A stretch of DNA of 64,000 bases, from assembly GCA_034670405.1 (NCBI GenBank), contig JAXDDX010000123.1, positions 927,501 to 991,500 on the forward strand, given 5' to 3'. Both the position numbers and the translations under genes were made by a program. The notes beneath the pieces are model-generated. The model had not been told where the DNA came from. It saw only the letters and a list, made by a program, of their open reading frames with translations, and did not search any database. The stretch comes from Hoplostethus atlanticus (taxonomy: Eukaryota > Chordata > Actinopteri > Trachichthyiformes > Trachichthyidae). This document shows positions 25,260-33,130 of the stretch, piece after piece (within the stretch, counting starts at the first letter, position 1; each line of letters opens with the position of its first letter).

Positions 25260-25838
25260 GATGAATCGATCAGATCCATGATCGACCTCTCGGGCTGCTT
25301 AAATAAACTGTGTATAAATGTGCACGCGCAATTATCTGGATTGCTTGAGCCTGGCTCGGTTTAGCCCGATCACGGTAGCTTGACTTGGGCTTCGTGGAAC
25401 CGCTTTAGCCCCGATTGATTTGTTAGGTTCATTCAAACCAGGCTTGCGAGGTTAATCGCCGCTTTTCTAAGCCTGCTTTGTGGAACAGCCCCCAGGCCCT
25501 GCTATCGTTCTCGTCATCCATGGCTTTTCCTCCCGGTAAATAACAAAATTCGAGGCAGAACTGGAGGGAAATGGGTGTGATTTGATGACGTGTCCCCGCT
25601 GTATGCGTTTTGATGTGCCTGATTGCGTCTAGACTATTCAGAGTTCCGAACACAAAGCGAGCTCGTCCACCTCGCGAGGTGGCCTGGCTGATCCGAACAC
25701 AATGCGAGCACAAAGCGACCTCTGTGCGTCTACACCTGTCACTTCATGCAGCCTGGCGTGATCGGATGACCGAGATCGCATTGAAAAGACAGGTGTAACC
25801 ACGGCCTCAGAAAGAAGAAGAAATCGCTCGGCAATCCA

Positions 25839-26219
25839 GTGTTGTCTGTGGATTCCGGTGATCGGTGGCGAGAGCTTATTGACGACTACTTTTTGGCACC
25901 AAGATCTGACCGAGAGACGGCTGAGGAGAGCGGCTCGGACGACATGGGAACGGACAACAACAGTGAAACCTCCGGCGACACTTCGGACTGTGACAGGCCC
26001 ATTTCAGACACCGACAACGATGAAGATGTTGACATGGAGCCACTTTTTTTAACAGACCTAATATCTGCCGTCCTTGAGTCGGATGAATGGGATGAATATG
26101 TGAGCTACGGATCTGGAAGGGATATCGAGAAGGCTCGTAGCTTCCAGTGTGGCTGCAAATGTCATCAGGGAAAGCCTTGCTACATCCTCTTCTCTATGGT
26201 GAAAAAACGAGAGAGATGA
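25839..26219 (+). CDS. Unrecognised transposon-borne protein exon: acidic region plus Cys-rich motif
   Basis: An open stretch of 126 codons. The N-terminal half is acidic and Ser/Asp-rich (DMGTDNNSETSGDTSDCDRP, DTDNDEDVDMEPLF). The C-terminal part has FQCGCKCHQGKPCYILFS, where four Cys and one His could bind zinc. The frame does not connect directly to the ATG of the 5' repeat (offset by one base class), so the true start is unclear; the GTG at 25839 is not a natural start. A GTGAAA after CYILFSM (about 26196) could be a splice donor. I recall related Cys-rich starts in uncharacterised fish proteins but cannot name the family. Confidence 0.45.
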   Translation: MLSVDSGDRWRELIDDYFLAPRSDRETAEESGSDDMGTDNNSETSGDTSDCDRPISDTDNDEDVDMEPLFLTDLISAVLESDEWDEYVSYGSGRDIEKARSFQCGCKCHQGKPCYILFSMVKKRER

Positions 26220-26511
26220 GATGTGACTGCTGGTAAGCACTTTTCCACTTATCCCATAGAGCTAGCCAACATTAGTAAACACAAGTGTGTTTATCTTATC
26301 TTATTTAAACCTTGTTTGCAGTAATAATGAACACTGTAGGTAATGTTTTGAGTAGTTCTAGCTAGCTAGCTGGTCAACAGGACCCTGTAGTTGTATTTAA
26401 CTACAGATGAGTGGTCTCACACTGAAATGACAAAATTAGTTAATTAATTAGTTAATTTATTTTAATTGTCACAAATTGAATGTAGGCCTAAGATGTTTTT
26501 TTGTTTCCTAG

Positions 26512-26688
26512 GTGAGAAACACATGTTCCTGTCAGCAGCACTATGAACTGATCCAAAGAAACGGCTTGTTCCAAAGGAAGCAGCAAAAAGAAAGGATGCA
26601 CCAGAGGACCTCTTACTTTATTGATGGTGATCACATATGCAGATATGATGAATGTCTAGATGAATTATTGAATAATTTAAGGATTTAA
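26512..26688 (+). CDS. Second coding stretch of the same unrecognised protein
   Basis: It follows an acceptor-like tract (TTTTTTTGTTTCCTAG ending at 26511) and stays open for 58 codons to TAA at 26686-26688. It reads CSCQQHYELIQRN and RTSYFIDGDHICRYDE. The Y-x-x-x-G-x-x-I-C pattern looks like the segment after the Cys-rich motif in the same fish protein group, as I remember it. Nothing catalytic is seen, so this copy lacks the rest of the protein. Confidence 0.35.
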   Translation: MRNTCSCQQHYELIQRNGLFQRKQQKERMHQRTSYFIDGDHICRYDECLDELLNNLRI

Positions 26689-26813
26689 TTAGTGATATGT
26701 ATAATATGGTTATATCTTTTCTTGCAATATTACAGCGCCCAACGTGTGAAAACAATAAATGGTTAGTACACGACATCCCCCAGCCTTAGACCCTCAACAG
26801 AGGACAAGGAAAA

Positions 26814-26930
26814 ACTCCCAAAAAAAACCTTTTAGAGAAAATTGGAAGAAACCTCTGGAGGGGCTACTCAGAGAGGGATCCCCCTACCAAGACGGTTGGG
26901 CGTGCAATAGATTTGAGATTTGATAGAGTT
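26814..26930 (+). repeat. Fish-wide repeat block (GGAAAAACTCCC ... GGAAGAAACCTC)
   Basis: GAGGACAAGGAAAAACTCCC, GGAAGAAACCTC, GAGAGGGATCCCCCTACCAA and GGGCGTGCAATAGAT occur in the order seen in a block scattered through many teleost genomes. Here it sits inside the 3' part of the outer element. Confidence 0.6.
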
Positions 26931-26960
26931 TGGGTAAGCAGCGTATACGCAATGCATAAA

Positions 26961-27020
26961 AGTTTATTATGGTGGGACGTCCGGATCTGAAGTTTATTAT
27001 GGTGGGACATCCGGATCTGA
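26961..27020 (+). repeat. 30-bp tandem duplication
   Basis: Two copies (26961-26990, 26991-27020) of a unit beginning AGTTTATTATGGTGGGAC and ending CCGGATCTGA, with one difference (CGTCC against CATCC). Confidence 0.9.
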
Positions 27021-27061
27021 TGTGTTTAATATTTTGGCACTTGGCATTTATACCAATCTAT

Positions 27062-27140
27062 AGATTTATACCAATCTATAGCAATGTATAGGTCAAAGGG
27101 ACACTTTGACCTATACATTGCTATAGATTGGTATAAATCT
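27062..27140. repeat. Perfect 37-bp inverted repeat with 5-base loop
   Basis: The left arm 27062-27098 and right arm 27104-27140 are exact complements; the loop is GGACA. The left arm contains ATTTATACCAATCTATAG, which is itself tandemly repeated just upstream (27046-27063). The hairpin lies about 560 bp inside the right end of the outer element. Confidence 0.92.
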
Positions 27141-27703
27141 TCTACACTGTATAGGCTACTGTATACATTAAGCATATATTTACAAATAAAGAATGTGCTT
27201 ACATAAACACTTTAATGTATATCAGTATGTTTGTCTTTCTTTTTACACAATTTAATTATGTGTAACCATAATTGTGGGGGGTTGGGGAGGGGAGTCACAG
27301 ATTTTTCACAACGTCTTCAAGGTGCTTTTGTAAGATTCATTAATAGTGGATAAACAGTGTAAGTGTACTGTGTGTAATATAACCTTAAAGAGCAATTTCT
27401 CCTCATTACATAGATGCCTAAATGTTATATCTGTTATTTAAAATAATCACTCAAGCAGCATTTGTTTGTGAGATGTCAAAGCGGCAGCCCCCCACAAATG
27501 GAATGTTCAGTCATAATGGAAAGGTTTTTTTAAAGGCCTTTTTCTCAAAACCACACTTTTGTGTCTCTCGTTGTATAATGCCACATAACTTTCTCATTTT
27601 TTGTAGGAGTTTTGGTCTCATTGGAAAGCCTACATACTCTTTCAAGTAATATGAAAACCCCAAAATGTCTTTTGGGGTCAATGTGACTGATTCTGTGAGA
27701 GCA

Positions 27704-28595
27704 GGTCACATTTATAATCCCATTGAGCTTTCTCTATCTCACCTGCACAAGTTATATTTCTTTTGTCTTCTCCCTTATTCCTATGATCTATCATTTATAT
27801 GTGCAAATAACCTACATGTATAACCCTAAGAAAACTAAGCAACACGCACACACACACACAGCCATAAGTCAAATATGAAAACAGATGATCAACAGACACC
27901 CATAATTTAAGATAAGGAGTCTAGTCTGAGTGTGTGGATCCCAGTGGAGGGAAGATAATTCACATGAAAATAATGTGGGTTGTAAAATTTCAGACACAAA
28001 ATTGAATAAAGTAAATCAGGAAACCATGCTGTCTAACATTGGAAATTGTACTGGTGTTTGATGTTACTTTTATTATAGCTGAAGACTATAGTATCATAGA
28101 CTGCAACTTCACATTCATAACTCAAACTTTTGCACAGTCACTTGATGCTAAATTTAGCTGGCCAGTGACCTCTGAAATAAAGCCATTTAAGCCAAAGTCA
28201 AATGTGTAGTTTCTCGTGAAGCAGAAGCTGTCAAAGGAATTCAATCAAAGCAAATTACACCACTGTCTGGCACAAATGTTTGGTTAGAAATTAAAGGATG
28301 AGTTAAGCGAGTTAACCTAATTTATTTGCATAAACTACAGCATCATGGCTAATTGTATTGTTATGTCCCAGATCTCAGTTTAAACAGATTTTAAATTACC
28401 TTTATTTGGCTACACATCATGTTTAAAAGAGGTAAAAAGTGACATTTACAGTCCTTGATATGAACAGATTCAATATTGATATTTTACACTAACCTTAAGG
28501 CAAGCAAGCATCTGATGCTACAAAAACAGTAAAATTGTCAATAATTATGGCAGCAACTATGGCTGCTGCCTCACCTCCATACTCCCCTGTGGCTC
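27704..28595. other. Intergenic sequence between transposon nest and LINE remnant
   Basis: AT-rich DNA with one short CA repeat (27846-27860). No gene or recognisable element seen. Confidence 0.65.
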
Positions 28596-29550
28596 CACTA
28601 TCCCCTAGCCCCACTCCCCTCTCTTCCCTTCCCCCCTGGATTCTCAACTCCAACACAACCATACATCAGCATCACATCCGATCAGGTGAAGAGGCAGCTG
28701 AAGAGGCTCCATGCAGGCAAGGCAGCAGGCCCTGATGGTATCAAACCAGGGCTCCTCAAGGCATGTGCGGACCAGCTGTGTGGAGTACTCCAGCACATCT
28801 TCAACCTGAGTCTAAGCTTTGAAAGGGTCCCACTGTTGTGGAAGACTTCCTGCCTGGTCCGTGCCTAAGAAATGGTGTCCCAGTGTCTTGGAACGACTAC
28901 AGACCTGTGGTGTTGACATCCCACATCATGAAGACCCTTGAAAGGCTCGTGCTGGCTCACCTTAGAGCCCTGGTAAAGACCCCCTACAGTTTGCTTACCA
29001 GGCTAACATTGGAGTAGAGGATGCCATCATCTACCTGCTTCATTGGGCCCACTCCCATCTGGACAGGACTGTGAGGATCATGTTTTTTGATTTCTCCAGT
29101 GCTTTTAACACCAAACCCCTGGGAGATAAGCTTCAGACAATGCAGGTGGATGGCCCCTTGGTGACCTGGATTATAGACTACCTGACTGGCAGACCACAGT
29201 AAGGCTGCAGGGTTGTGTGTCAGATCTGATAATCAGTAATACACACACACGTACACACACACGTGCACACACATACCCACCCCCCAAGAACTACTACTGC
29301 ACATTCTCAATTTTTGCACAATTTCACTTTTTTGCACCCAGGACTTTTTTTTCACACTAAATTGTTTTACTTTTGCACTGTGCATTTGCATATATTTGTA
29401 CTTTTGTATAGCTTTATACATTTTTTATTCTTTATCGTTATTATTCCTATTGTAATTTTTATTCTTAGTATTATTCTAAGTCTTGGCTGCTGTAACAAAG
29501 ACATTTCTCCTCAGGGATTAATAAAGTACCTACCTACCTACCTATACCTA
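28596..29550 (+). mobile_element. CR1/Rex1-like LINE remnant (reverse transcriptase fragment and 3' tail)
   Basis: From about 28680 the translation reads VKRQLKRLHAGKAAGPDGIK, LLKACADQLCGVLQHIFNLS, VPLLWKTSCLV and DYRPVVLTSHIMKTLERLV, the early blocks of a CR1/Rex1-type reverse transcriptase, spread over shifted frames with stops. VFDFSSAF-type FFDFSSAFNT follows at about 29085. At 29180 it gives way to CA repeats and a T-rich 3' UTR ending GGGATTAATAAAGTACC and (CTAC)n, the usual Rex/CR1 tail. Endonuclease and the YADD-containing part are missing, so it is 5'-truncated and internally deleted. Confidence 0.75.
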
Positions 29551-30861
29551 ATATAATTTAAAGATATTGTTGTTTATTACAGTCCACATTAATTGATAAT
29601 TAATTCACTACTTTAATAATGAATTACCTATTCCCATCTGTGCTACAGGCAATATTACCCTCTGCCTCAAAAAGTCCACGTGACAGTATTAAAGTAGATT
29701 CCATTTTTTTTAGTTCACAGTTTATCTGCAGCAATTTCTTTATGAAAGAATTCCAGGGTTAAAATGTTTAATAAACATTTATCATGTGTGATATGCAATC
29801 TGTTTTAGTTTAATCAAATACTCAAAATCAGAGAGACAGAGATGTCTTACCAGTAATACATGAAGAGATAAAAGGTTTTACACAAACATTGTTGTAGCTC
29901 CACTTGCAAACAAGGTGATGCTCTTTGATCTATAGTTTGATCTGCTTCATATGATGTTTAAAATGCTAGATTTAAAAAAAAAAAAAGCAGACTGAACTTG
30001 GTGTGTTGAGGCAAACATTAACTGTGAGTAAAACAGATTAAAAAGAATGCACTAATGATTGTGCAAAAGTGCATTTATTTACTTTATTCATTTGGCACTT
30101 CAGTTATCATCAATGGTCACACAGTTAACATAAAACAATAGTGAGCTTCCCAACACTACTGCAGGTAAAGATTTATGTCTAATTTACTGCCCAGCAGAAA
30201 ATTAAAAAGTTATTAACATGAGTAATAAAGAGTAATTTTTAGAAATGTTTTTGCAGTTGTGAACATTTGTGAATCTGTGAATTAATCAATAATAAAATAA
30301 GTAATAATAAGCACAATATTTTTTAGTTTTAAGTAATGAATAAATATTGTTGGTTGCTGAAGTTAGGGAAGTCTTAATTTGGACAATAGCCTCTGAAAGC
30401 ATGACAACTACACATGGAAAAAAAATCACTGTACATTTCATTTTAAGGCAATATATTTCAGGGAAATCATCAGGGATTTTTGTAACACATATAAGAGAAG
30501 AAAATATTGTGACAAACAGAGATGCATACAGATTGTTTCATTAGGCAAAATAACATTAGACAATGTTGAAATGGGTAAAATATTTCACATGAAGGTGACA
30601 TATTAAGGGATATAAAAAAAAACATGCAAATAGACAATATCAAGTTGAGACTAACACAAAGCAGCTTTGGCAACAATTGAGATTTTTTTCATCAAAATAT
30701 GGGAGGAAAATGTTTGTTATTCTTAACAGCCCCAAGGCATTGTCAGTATAATGGAAGCATTTCAAACATGCAATAAGCTTTAAATGCTCAAAAATAAAAT
30801 AAAAATATATAACAAACTTACAAAAATGGATTGAACCTCAAAGGACTGAATCACTTTCAGA
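29551..30861. other. Intergenic sequence or distal SH3PXD2A 3' UTR
   Basis: Very AT-rich. No gene or repeat is recognised. Several TTTATT hexamers (minus-strand AATAAA) occur, so SH3PXD2A transcripts might reach this far. Confidence 0.45.
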
Positions 30862-31174
30862 TTTATTTCAAGTTAAAGGTAATCATTGAAGATTGCATAG
30901 CAAACTACTTGACTCTGAATCATTCTTGCTCTTCCTGGTGGTCTCTTTATTGCTCCAAATGTGTGTCTGTGCTGTATTATGTAGATCAATTTTACAGGTT
31001 GTCTCATTTCATTTTAAAGTCACAATTTTATCTGCCTGTTCAGATGGGAAAGAGGTACCGGTTAAGTTTTAAATCTTTACCTAACGTCTTAGTGTTAATC
31101 TTCACCAAAATAAATGTGTCTGTTTAAGTAGTCTTTACACACATGTAGAGTTCTGCAAGCTCCAAACATGAGTG
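30862..31174 (-). other. sh3pxd2a: SH3PXD2A 3' UTR, proximal part
   Basis: Sequence after the stop, up to the nearest minus-strand AATAAA signals (30951-30946 and 30867-30862). Mammalian SH3PXD2A has a much longer 3' UTR, so transcripts could extend towards 30 kb, where more AATAAA-type hexamers occur on the minus strand. The end is not determined from sequence. Confidence 0.45.
30946..30951 (-). other. sh3pxd2a: Candidate proximal poly(A) signal of SH3PXD2A
   Basis: AATAAA on the minus strand about 225 bases past the stop; a second lies at 30862-30867. Either would give an unusually short UTR for this gene, so a more distal site is possible. Confidence 0.35.
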
Positions 31175-33130
31175 CTAGTGCTTTCTCTCGAGGTAATTTG
31201 AAGGAACCCATCCTTTCCTAGGTCTGCCATTGTCCAGAATCTTGCAGTACCACCAACCATTGGGGTTTCTTTCGAGAACCTCCAGACTTGTCCCCTCAGG
31301 AAATCCCATGGTCTCCTCGTCACCATGGTAATCTGCTATGGAGACATACACCTCTACCTCTCTCAGGTTGTTATGGATGATGTGAGGCTTGGGTTTCACT
31401 GTGGATAAAGGGAGGGCATTCTTCTGAGAGCTGTGGCCGAGAGACTCAGAGCTGCCGGTACCGGATCTATTCCTGTTGGGTAGTGCTCTGTTACTGTTCA
31501 GCGCTGGGCTGCGTGGCACAGTGCCAAAGGAGGCATTGCGTCGCACAGTGGGGCTGGAGCGTGGATGGTCAGTGGAGTTGAGAGACTCATTCCTCCTGAG
31601 AGAGCCAACAGAGCTGGGCCCATCCATGATGGGGGCTGATATGAAGACAGATTGGGGTCTAACAACCTGCTGCTGTTTAGTGCCATTCTGCTTCAGTGAT
31701 CCGTTGACCAGACCAGTGGGTTTGGAGAATCCACCTGGTGGCTTGGAGGGGATGGGTGGGGTAATCCTCTTCAGGTTTTGGTTGATGTTGTTCAAGGCCT
31801 GGACCCTTTGTTCATTCTTCTCCAGGCTGTTGGACTTGCTGAGGCTTCCCGGTTTGGTGGGAGTGCCATCAGACTCTGACCCTGCCATGTCATCTTGTTG
31901 CCTGACAGGTTCCAGGAAGTAAGTTGGAGCCCAACCCTCTACATCACCCCAACGAATGTACCACCAGCCACTCTCCTGCTTCTCCAGCACTTCCACCTCC
32001 ACTCCAGCAGGGAAGCTGAGCTCAGAGTCTTGCAATTTTTCGTAGGGGTCTGTGGTGCGATAAAGGCTGCAGCCCTCCAGGTCAGAGTCTCCCCGGCTGC
32101 CCTTGGAATAGATGGAGGAGAGATCAGATGTGCTCTGAGAAGAGAAGGACTCCTCAGAGGATACAACTGAAGCTGTCTCTGAGTCCTCACCTTTGGAGGT
32201 TTTGGTGCCATTCTTTAGCCCTGTCGGCCGTAGTTGTCTTCTCAGGGTACTGATGTCCATCTTCTCTGCACTGGAAGCCTTGGCCAGCTGCGGTTTAGGC
32301 CTCACCACTGGCTTCAGTTTAGAGGGGGACTTGGTGGAGGAGGATGCTTTGTTCTCCTCTTGATCTTTCTTAGGTCTGGACTGCTGGGACAGGTCCGGGG
32401 TGGATTCAGTGGAGCCAGATTTAGGACTGGAGGTCTCCTCAGCTTTGGTTGAAAATGGGATCCCATTCAAGTCAATCTTGAGCTTGTTCCCTGCAGGTCT
32501 CCTTCCTCCTAATGTTGGCTTTGAGTTTGCAGCCCTGCCAGTTTCTGTCAGGACACTTGTCTTGGAGGAATTTGAATCCCTGCTGCACTGCCTCTCTGGG
32601 GTTTCTTTGAAGGGCCTGAAGCTGTCATTCTCATAGATACACTCTTCATCTCCCTCCACCTCCCCCTCTGCCTCATGGCCGTCCTCAAATGACTCACCCA
32701 TCTTAAAGGAGGCACTGTGGAGCGATGAAGCTGGGGAGGGCTTGGAAGACAGATGGGATCCCCTTTCTGAAGACGCATCCTCATTCTTCCCATCCACCAA
32801 GGAACCATCTCCCCTCAGAAACTCAAACTCAGACTCCATGTCCAGATCACCAATGGCAGGAACATCATACTCTGGCTCTTCATACACAGGCCTCCCTGAA
32901 GACACAGGAGACTCTGGGGCCTCAGACCCAGGGCTGCTGGGAGGTGCAGTCTCCACTGAGTCCTGTTTCTTGACAGGCGGAGCTGGAGGTGGAACTTTAG
33001 GGCGGCTCAGAGTGCTTGTTCTACGATTCAGGTTGGGCTTTTTGCGTTTGTCAATATAGGAGCAGGGAGCCCAGCCCTCCCTCTCTCCTATCTGGACATA
33101 CCACCATCCACCAGAGTTCTTTTCAATTAC
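31175..33130 (-). CDS. sh3pxd2a: SH3PXD2A terminal exon: end of SH3-3, disordered region, SH3-4, SH3-5, stop
   Basis: A 1956-base exon, acceptor CTGCATTTTAG, phase 0, stop TAG at 31177-31175. SH3-3 ends with [20 protein letters not shown] and ASYIDKR-type CSYIDKR. Next come [10 protein letters not shown], a tyrosine region ([21 protein letters not shown]) and a long Ser-rich stretch. [15 protein letters not shown] precedes SH3-4 (about 32072-31910; [15 protein letters not shown]). [11 protein letters not shown] and [11 protein letters not shown] follow, then SH3-5 (about 31358-31178; [20 protein letters not shown]) and the end NYLERKH. The middle region is shorter than in human, lacking its poly-Ser run. 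The open frame called from 32956 starts at a GTG inside the exon and is not the true exon start. Confidence 0.97.
   Translation of the reverse strand, partial: VIEKNSGGWWYVQIGEREGWAPCSYIDKRKKPNLNRRTSTLSRPKVPPPAPPVKKQDSVETAPPSSPGSEAPESPVSSGRPVYEEPEYDVPAIGDLDMESEFEFLRGDGSLVDGKNEDASSERGSHLSSKPSPASSLHSASFKMGESFEDGHEAEGEVEGDEECIYENDSFRPFKETPERQCSRDSNSSKTSVLTETGRAANSKPTLGGRRPAGNKLKIDLNGIPFSTKAEETSSPKSGSTESTPDLSQQSRPKKDQEENKASSSTKSPSKLKPVVRPKPQLAKASSAEKMDISTLRRQLRPTGLKNGTKTSKGEDSETASVVSSEESFSSQSTSDLSSIYSKGSRGDSDLEGCSLYRTTDPYEKLQDSELSFPAGVEVEVLEKQESGWWYIRWGDVEGWAPTYFLEPVRQQDDMAGSESDGTPTKPGSLSKSNSLEKNEQRVQALNNINQNLKRITPPIPSKPPGGFSKPTGLVNGSLKQNGTKQQQVVRPQSVFISAPIMDGPSSVGSLRRNESLNSTDHPRSSPTVRRNASFGTVPRSPALNSNRALPNRNRSGTGSSESLGHSSQKNALPLSTVKPKPHIIHNNLREVEVYVSIADYHGDEETMGFPEGTSLEVLERNPNGWWYCKILDNGRPRKGWVPSNYLERKH

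Larger units (their letters stand above)
24194..25492. mobile_element. Third-level DNA transposon (Harbinger/ISL2EU-like ends)
   Basis: The ends AGGGGTGTTCCACGAAGC (left) and GGGGCTGTTCCACAAAGC (inverse of right) form imperfect terminal repeats of about 26 bp. They are flanked by CAG on both sides (24191-24193, 25493-25495), a likely 3-bp target duplication. The minus strand carries a Myb/SANT-like exon (25259-25089). The GTTCCACGAAGC end type and Myb partner protein fit PIF/Harbinger or ISL2EU elements; no transposase is present. It contains a tRNA-Lys-like segment. Confidence 0.75.
23853..25803. mobile_element. Second-level transposon, ends CGTGGTTACACCTGTC
   Basis: The left end CGTGGTTACACCTGTCGTTT and the inverse of the right end CGTGGTTACACCTGTCTTTT agree, and similarity continues about 40 bp (CGATCTCGGT). 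Subterminal motifs TACACCTGTC/TACACTTGAC with TTCATGC or TTAAATGCG recur near both ends, and a CCGAACACAAAGCGAG-type repeat lies near the right end, as expected for transposase-binding sites. Comparison with unit 1 gives the empty site: ATGGCGTCT/GAGAAAGAAG. The flanks GGCGTCTC and GGCCTC may be a damaged 8-bp duplication. Short open stretches (24024-24190 on +, and a minus ATG near 25522) were not recognised. Confidence 0.75.
23024..27703 (+). mobile_element. Unclassified inverted-repeat transposon carrying nested insertions
   Basis: A 19-bp sequence, TGCTCTCACAGAATCAGTC, starts at 23024, and its exact complement ends at 27703. A second copy of the left end starts at 23543, so the element has two 5' ends in direct orientation. 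It carries a Cys-rich protein exon (25839-26219) and a second coding stretch (26512-26688), a 30-bp tandem repeat, a perfect hairpin and, in its right part, a fish-wide repeat block. Another transposon (23853-25803) interrupts it. No target duplication is evident. I cannot assign a superfamily. Confidence 0.7.

Noticed and set aside
31476-32973. Several plus-strand open frames of 70-150 codons
   Set aside because: They are antisense shadows of the long GC-rich SH3PXD2A terminal exon, whose minus-strand frame has clear SH3 domains.
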